A stretch of 64,000 nucleotides of DNA. Source: Cymbidium sinense. Lineage: Eukaryota > Streptophyta > Magnoliopsida > Asparagales > Orchidaceae. Shown one piece after another: positions 60,951 through 64,000 of this stretch; positions within the stretch are counted from its first letter, which is position 1; the number at the start of each line of letters is the position of its first letter. The position numbers and the translations under genes were made by a program. The notes beneath the pieces were generated by a model, which was not told the DNA's origin, did not search any database, and saw only the letters and a list, made by a program, of their open reading frames with translations. The stretch lies in contig CM038217.1 of the NCBI GenBank assembly GCA_021442155.1, positions 153,581,834 to 153,645,833 on the forward strand, read 5' to 3'.

Positions 60951-61357
60951 CATTTTTTTTCTTAATACCTTAATCCCTTCTATTATTATTAAAAAAAACT
61001 ACAAAAATTGTCTTTCTATACAAATTAATTAACAATTATTATCATCAATCAACACCAACAGACGATATCTTTTATCCCCAATCACTAACATCTGCTGCCA
61101 ACTATATCAATAATCATTATCATCGATTATTCCTCTAACTAACAGTAATGTTCATCCTCCTACAATCAATATCTGTCACTTGGCATCAATCACAAACTTT
61201 TCAATTAACCACTACTGCTGAAAATTTCATCATAGTATCTAATCTTTACATCAAATCTCAGCTTCTCTAAACACAAAAAGGGCGTATCATTGCATTTGTT
61301 TATGTTTTCCTCGATTAATCTAATCTTTGTAATTGTTTTATCTGATTCTCATGTTAA
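60951..61357. other. Spacer between viral array and right direct repeat
   Basis: About 400 bp of AT-rich DNA rich in ATCAATCA/TCATCAAT words. It is neither viral nor coding as far as I can see. Confidence 0.45.
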
Positions 61358-61826
61358 AATTATGTCTTTATGTGGATGCATTTTTTTTTATGCACGGGAT
61401 TTTCACGCAAACAAAGATTTAATTTCCAATCTTTACCGCTAGCTTAAACAAAGGTTTTATTTTGTTTTTTTTGTTTTTTGTGACTAAGTGTTTCCAAATT
61501 TTACTGATTTTTTACAGTTTTTTTATTTGGCAATCAATAGATATTTTTATGTATTTCCCCAACAATTCCACAATCAGGTTGCGATCCTTTAGCACAAAGT
61601 TTGAATTTGAGACGTACAATTTTCCATTTGCCATTTGGATTTCAGGTTTTGTCTGAAGTCGACAATCTTTAAAGTTGTTGTCCTCAAAACAAAGTTTACA
61701 TTAAAGAGAAAAAAAAAATAATTTAATGGACAACCTTTCTACATGCTTACCCTTTTGTTAACTTTTTGAAGAACCTAATCCATGAACTATTTCTCCATTT
61801 ATTAGGAATTCATGGTCCTTTCAGAA
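61358..61826. repeat. Right copy of the direct repeat bracketing the viral array
   Basis: Matches 35536-35995 with only a few percent differences and small indels in T and A runs. The similarity ends at GAATTCATGGTCC, the same point at which viral DNA starts on the left side. Confidence 0.9.
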
Positions 61827-61971
61827 TTTTCTCAATAAAAGTCATTTTTATTCCATTAATTTTACTGCGTTCCCTTTGAAGAATTCAATCAGAAAACCAA
61901 GGAAAACTAAACTGTATATTGCGTTGAATTAAAAACTTATATATTTCTTTGTTAAATTACAGACTGATTTT

Positions 61972-61973
<2 letters not shown>

Positions 61974-62009
<36 letters not shown>
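61974..62009. repeat. (TA)n microsatellite
   Basis: Two TA runs separated by TTTA, about 150 bp right of the bracketing repeat. TA repeats are reported to be frequent neighbours of endogenous florendoviruses. Confidence 0.9.
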
Positions 62010-64000
62010 TTAAATTTACGTTAATTCATGTTTTTATAAACAAATCAGTTAAGACCCTCAAATTCTTATCAAGTTGCAGAAAAGTCCTACAGTAAAACTT
62101 GATTAAATTTTCTGTTAAATCCTCTCATCTAAGGTAGAATAAGAGAATATTCCGGCGAAGTCTAACGGCCGAAAAGATAGATACGCAGGAAAAAAATCGC
62201 TCGTCGGAGCATAGCATAAAACAGCTCCACAGAAAAGACGGACACTAATGGACAAAAATCTATCAGACACCTCGGAAAAATAATAGCTCAAAAGCACCTC
62301 AAATTCCCAAACAGAAATTTCCAAACGCCAAACATTCTTATTTTAATTTTTCAAATTCTCACTATATTATCAAAATTCGTATTAAAATTCTAACTGATAT
62401 TATCACTTCTATCAAATTCTTAATAATTTAATTATAGTACACATAAATATATATATATACTAGTTCAAAAAAAATGTTAATTTTAGAAATATATAAATTT
62501 TAGATACTATATATATAATTATTCAAATAAATAAGCATCACTCTCTCTATCCAAATATAAATAGGCATTACAAATACCATTTATTATATGTAACACAATA
62601 TTTTTGTGCAATGAATTGTGTGTTGAAAATTTATTTTAATGTGGGGATTATATTGAGATTATATCTATAAATTAAAATTTTGATATATTTGAAAACTAAT
62701 TATTAATTAATCTTTTAGCCATAGTACTAATTTTTATTGCATTTAATATTTTTAAAGATTAGATATTTACTTGCATATTTAATAGTTTTTAAATAGGTCA
62801 TATTAAAATAAATAAAAAATACTCTATCATAAATATGATTGTGATCTCCATCTAAGCGGATGGTTCTCATTTTTGTTCTTATTTCATCCTAAGTGAAAAG
62901 AAACTCCCTTTCTCTTTGGATTGTCATTTCAAATGTAAAAGGTCAAAAATTTTAAGGCATGTAGGTGCCTAACCTCGGCAATTGGCTCTAAGACTAAAGC
63001 ATGGGAGAGCCTTTGGTTAGGGCCAAGGCTCGAATTCTAGGAGCTCAACTAGTTCTAGGTTCCTGAACAAAGGCTCTATATAGTATATTTATTATATTAA
63101 GCATAAATAACTTAAAAATAGCAAATATCTAATAAGGTAAAAAAGCTATAGAAATGATGGCTTTCACAATCCTCGTTAAATATGTGGTTATTATGAGATG
63201 TAATTATGTATTTATAATAGATCTATGTGGATATCTTCTATCATTCATTTTCCTTAAACGACTATAAAAGCTTCAAAGCATTGAGCGTTCTACAATCTCA
63301 TAAAGCCCATATGCATTTAAACAAACCACATACAAGAGATCTCTAAAATACTTATATCTATGAATGTCATCTCGAATTATGGTGCTCCATCATAAATTAT
63401 AAAAATGAAATAGCTCCACTTAAATTTGCACTCCTATAACATAGAGTATCCATCAACTCCTTTAGCCTTTAAAATAACAATGGTGGGAGCTCCTTGAGGA
63501 GATGTGAATATGTTTATTTTGTGTAATTTTTAAGTCTTTTTTTATTGAAAATAGTTTTTTTAAAATTCAAAATAATTTTTTAGATGTTTCAAGTATTTTG
63601 AAAAACAAACATTACCATCAAATACATTTTATTTTAAATAAAATATAAATAATAATAATCATAATATGAAAGTGATTGCCCCTAAACTCTTTGATTAGTC
63701 TGTCCCTGATGAGTTGATTGCAAAGTTTTTTGAAGTAGAACATGAATTTTACCATTTTTTATGCATAAATATGCTTTCATGTAGGTTCCTTATCTTGCCA
63801 CCCAAATACCCAATCTTATTTGGTTCATTACTTATAAGGCATATCTCAAGCATAATATTTGTATTATTATCTTAATTCATTGTGAAGTGAACTTCACAAG
63901 AAAATATTACTCTTAAATATTGTTTAATCAATCCTTCATATAATAATAATTTTTATTTTAATAAGCATACATTTTTGCATTACATTAATTATTAATTATA
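62010..64000. other. AT-rich intergenic DNA
   Basis: A GC-richer patch at 62145-62330 carries a 69-codon minus-strand open frame with no recognised domain. At 62955-63065 there is a patch with GGCTCGAATTCTAGGAG, faintly like a tRNA B box, but no tRNA or SINE can be folded around it. Nothing else is supported. Confidence 0.4.

Noticed and set aside
62955..63065. Possible tRNA or SINE around GGCTCGAATTCTAGGAG
   Set aside because: No acceptor stem, A box at the right distance, or A-tail could be found.

Overview
The window is nuclear DNA from a flowering plant. The evidence is a seven-exon WNK-type kinase gene with GT-AG introns, plant-type LINE and Ty3/gypsy elements, a CCCTAAA-type interstitial telomeric tract, a broken copy of the cytosolic ribosomal stalk protein P0, and a large cluster of endogenous Caulimoviridae sequence. 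The DNA is very AT-rich, with long (TA)n and (GA)n tracts. The kinase exons are locally GC-rich, which would suit a monocot, but I cannot name the species.

Layout. 1-4.8 kb: non-coding repeats, including tandem arrays at 665-1670 (about 140-bp period) and 2590-3490 (about 230-bp period). 4.8-9 kb: a decayed transposon-type plant-mobile-domain relic on the minus strand, between GC- and pyrimidine-rich blocks. 11.29-15.63 kb: a 5'-truncated LINE on the plus strand, with a 474-bp tandem duplication across its reverse transcriptase core. 16.2-23.7 kb: the WNK kinase gene on the minus strand. It is the only gene here that looks functional, apart from one apparent single-base frameshift. Its 3.9-kb first intron holds a SINE-like insertion and microsatellites. 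26.6-32.1 kb: an LTR retrotransposon with two recognisable LTRs that keeps only integrase and an antisense accessory coding region. 32.7-35.3 kb: a microsatellite, an old LINE relic, a telomere-like tract and a ribosomal P0 fragment fused to it.

36.0-60.9 kb: about 25 kb of degenerate pararetroviral sequence in five partial copies. Copies A, B and C lie head to tail on the minus strand with a repeat unit of about 6.4 kb. Copy D lies on the plus strand and copy E on the minus strand. The order in each copy is movement protein, coat protein with zinc knuckle, aspartic protease, reverse transcriptase, RNase H, then a further 3' coding region, followed by promoter and poly(A) signals. This resembles the florendovirus/petuvirus type of the family. 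All copies carry many frameshifts, stops and larger deletions, and none looks able to make a full polyprotein. A direct repeat of about 460 bp of apparently non-viral DNA (35536-35995 and 61358-61826) brackets the cluster. 61.8-64 kb is AT-rich with no gene I can support.

The parts do not form one pathway. The picture is a single kinase gene in a repeat-rich neighbourhood shaped by retrotransposition, viral integration and break repair. I found no convincing new biological system. The points most worth following are the bracketed and inverted viral array, the telomere-repeat/P0 junction, and the WNK frameshift.
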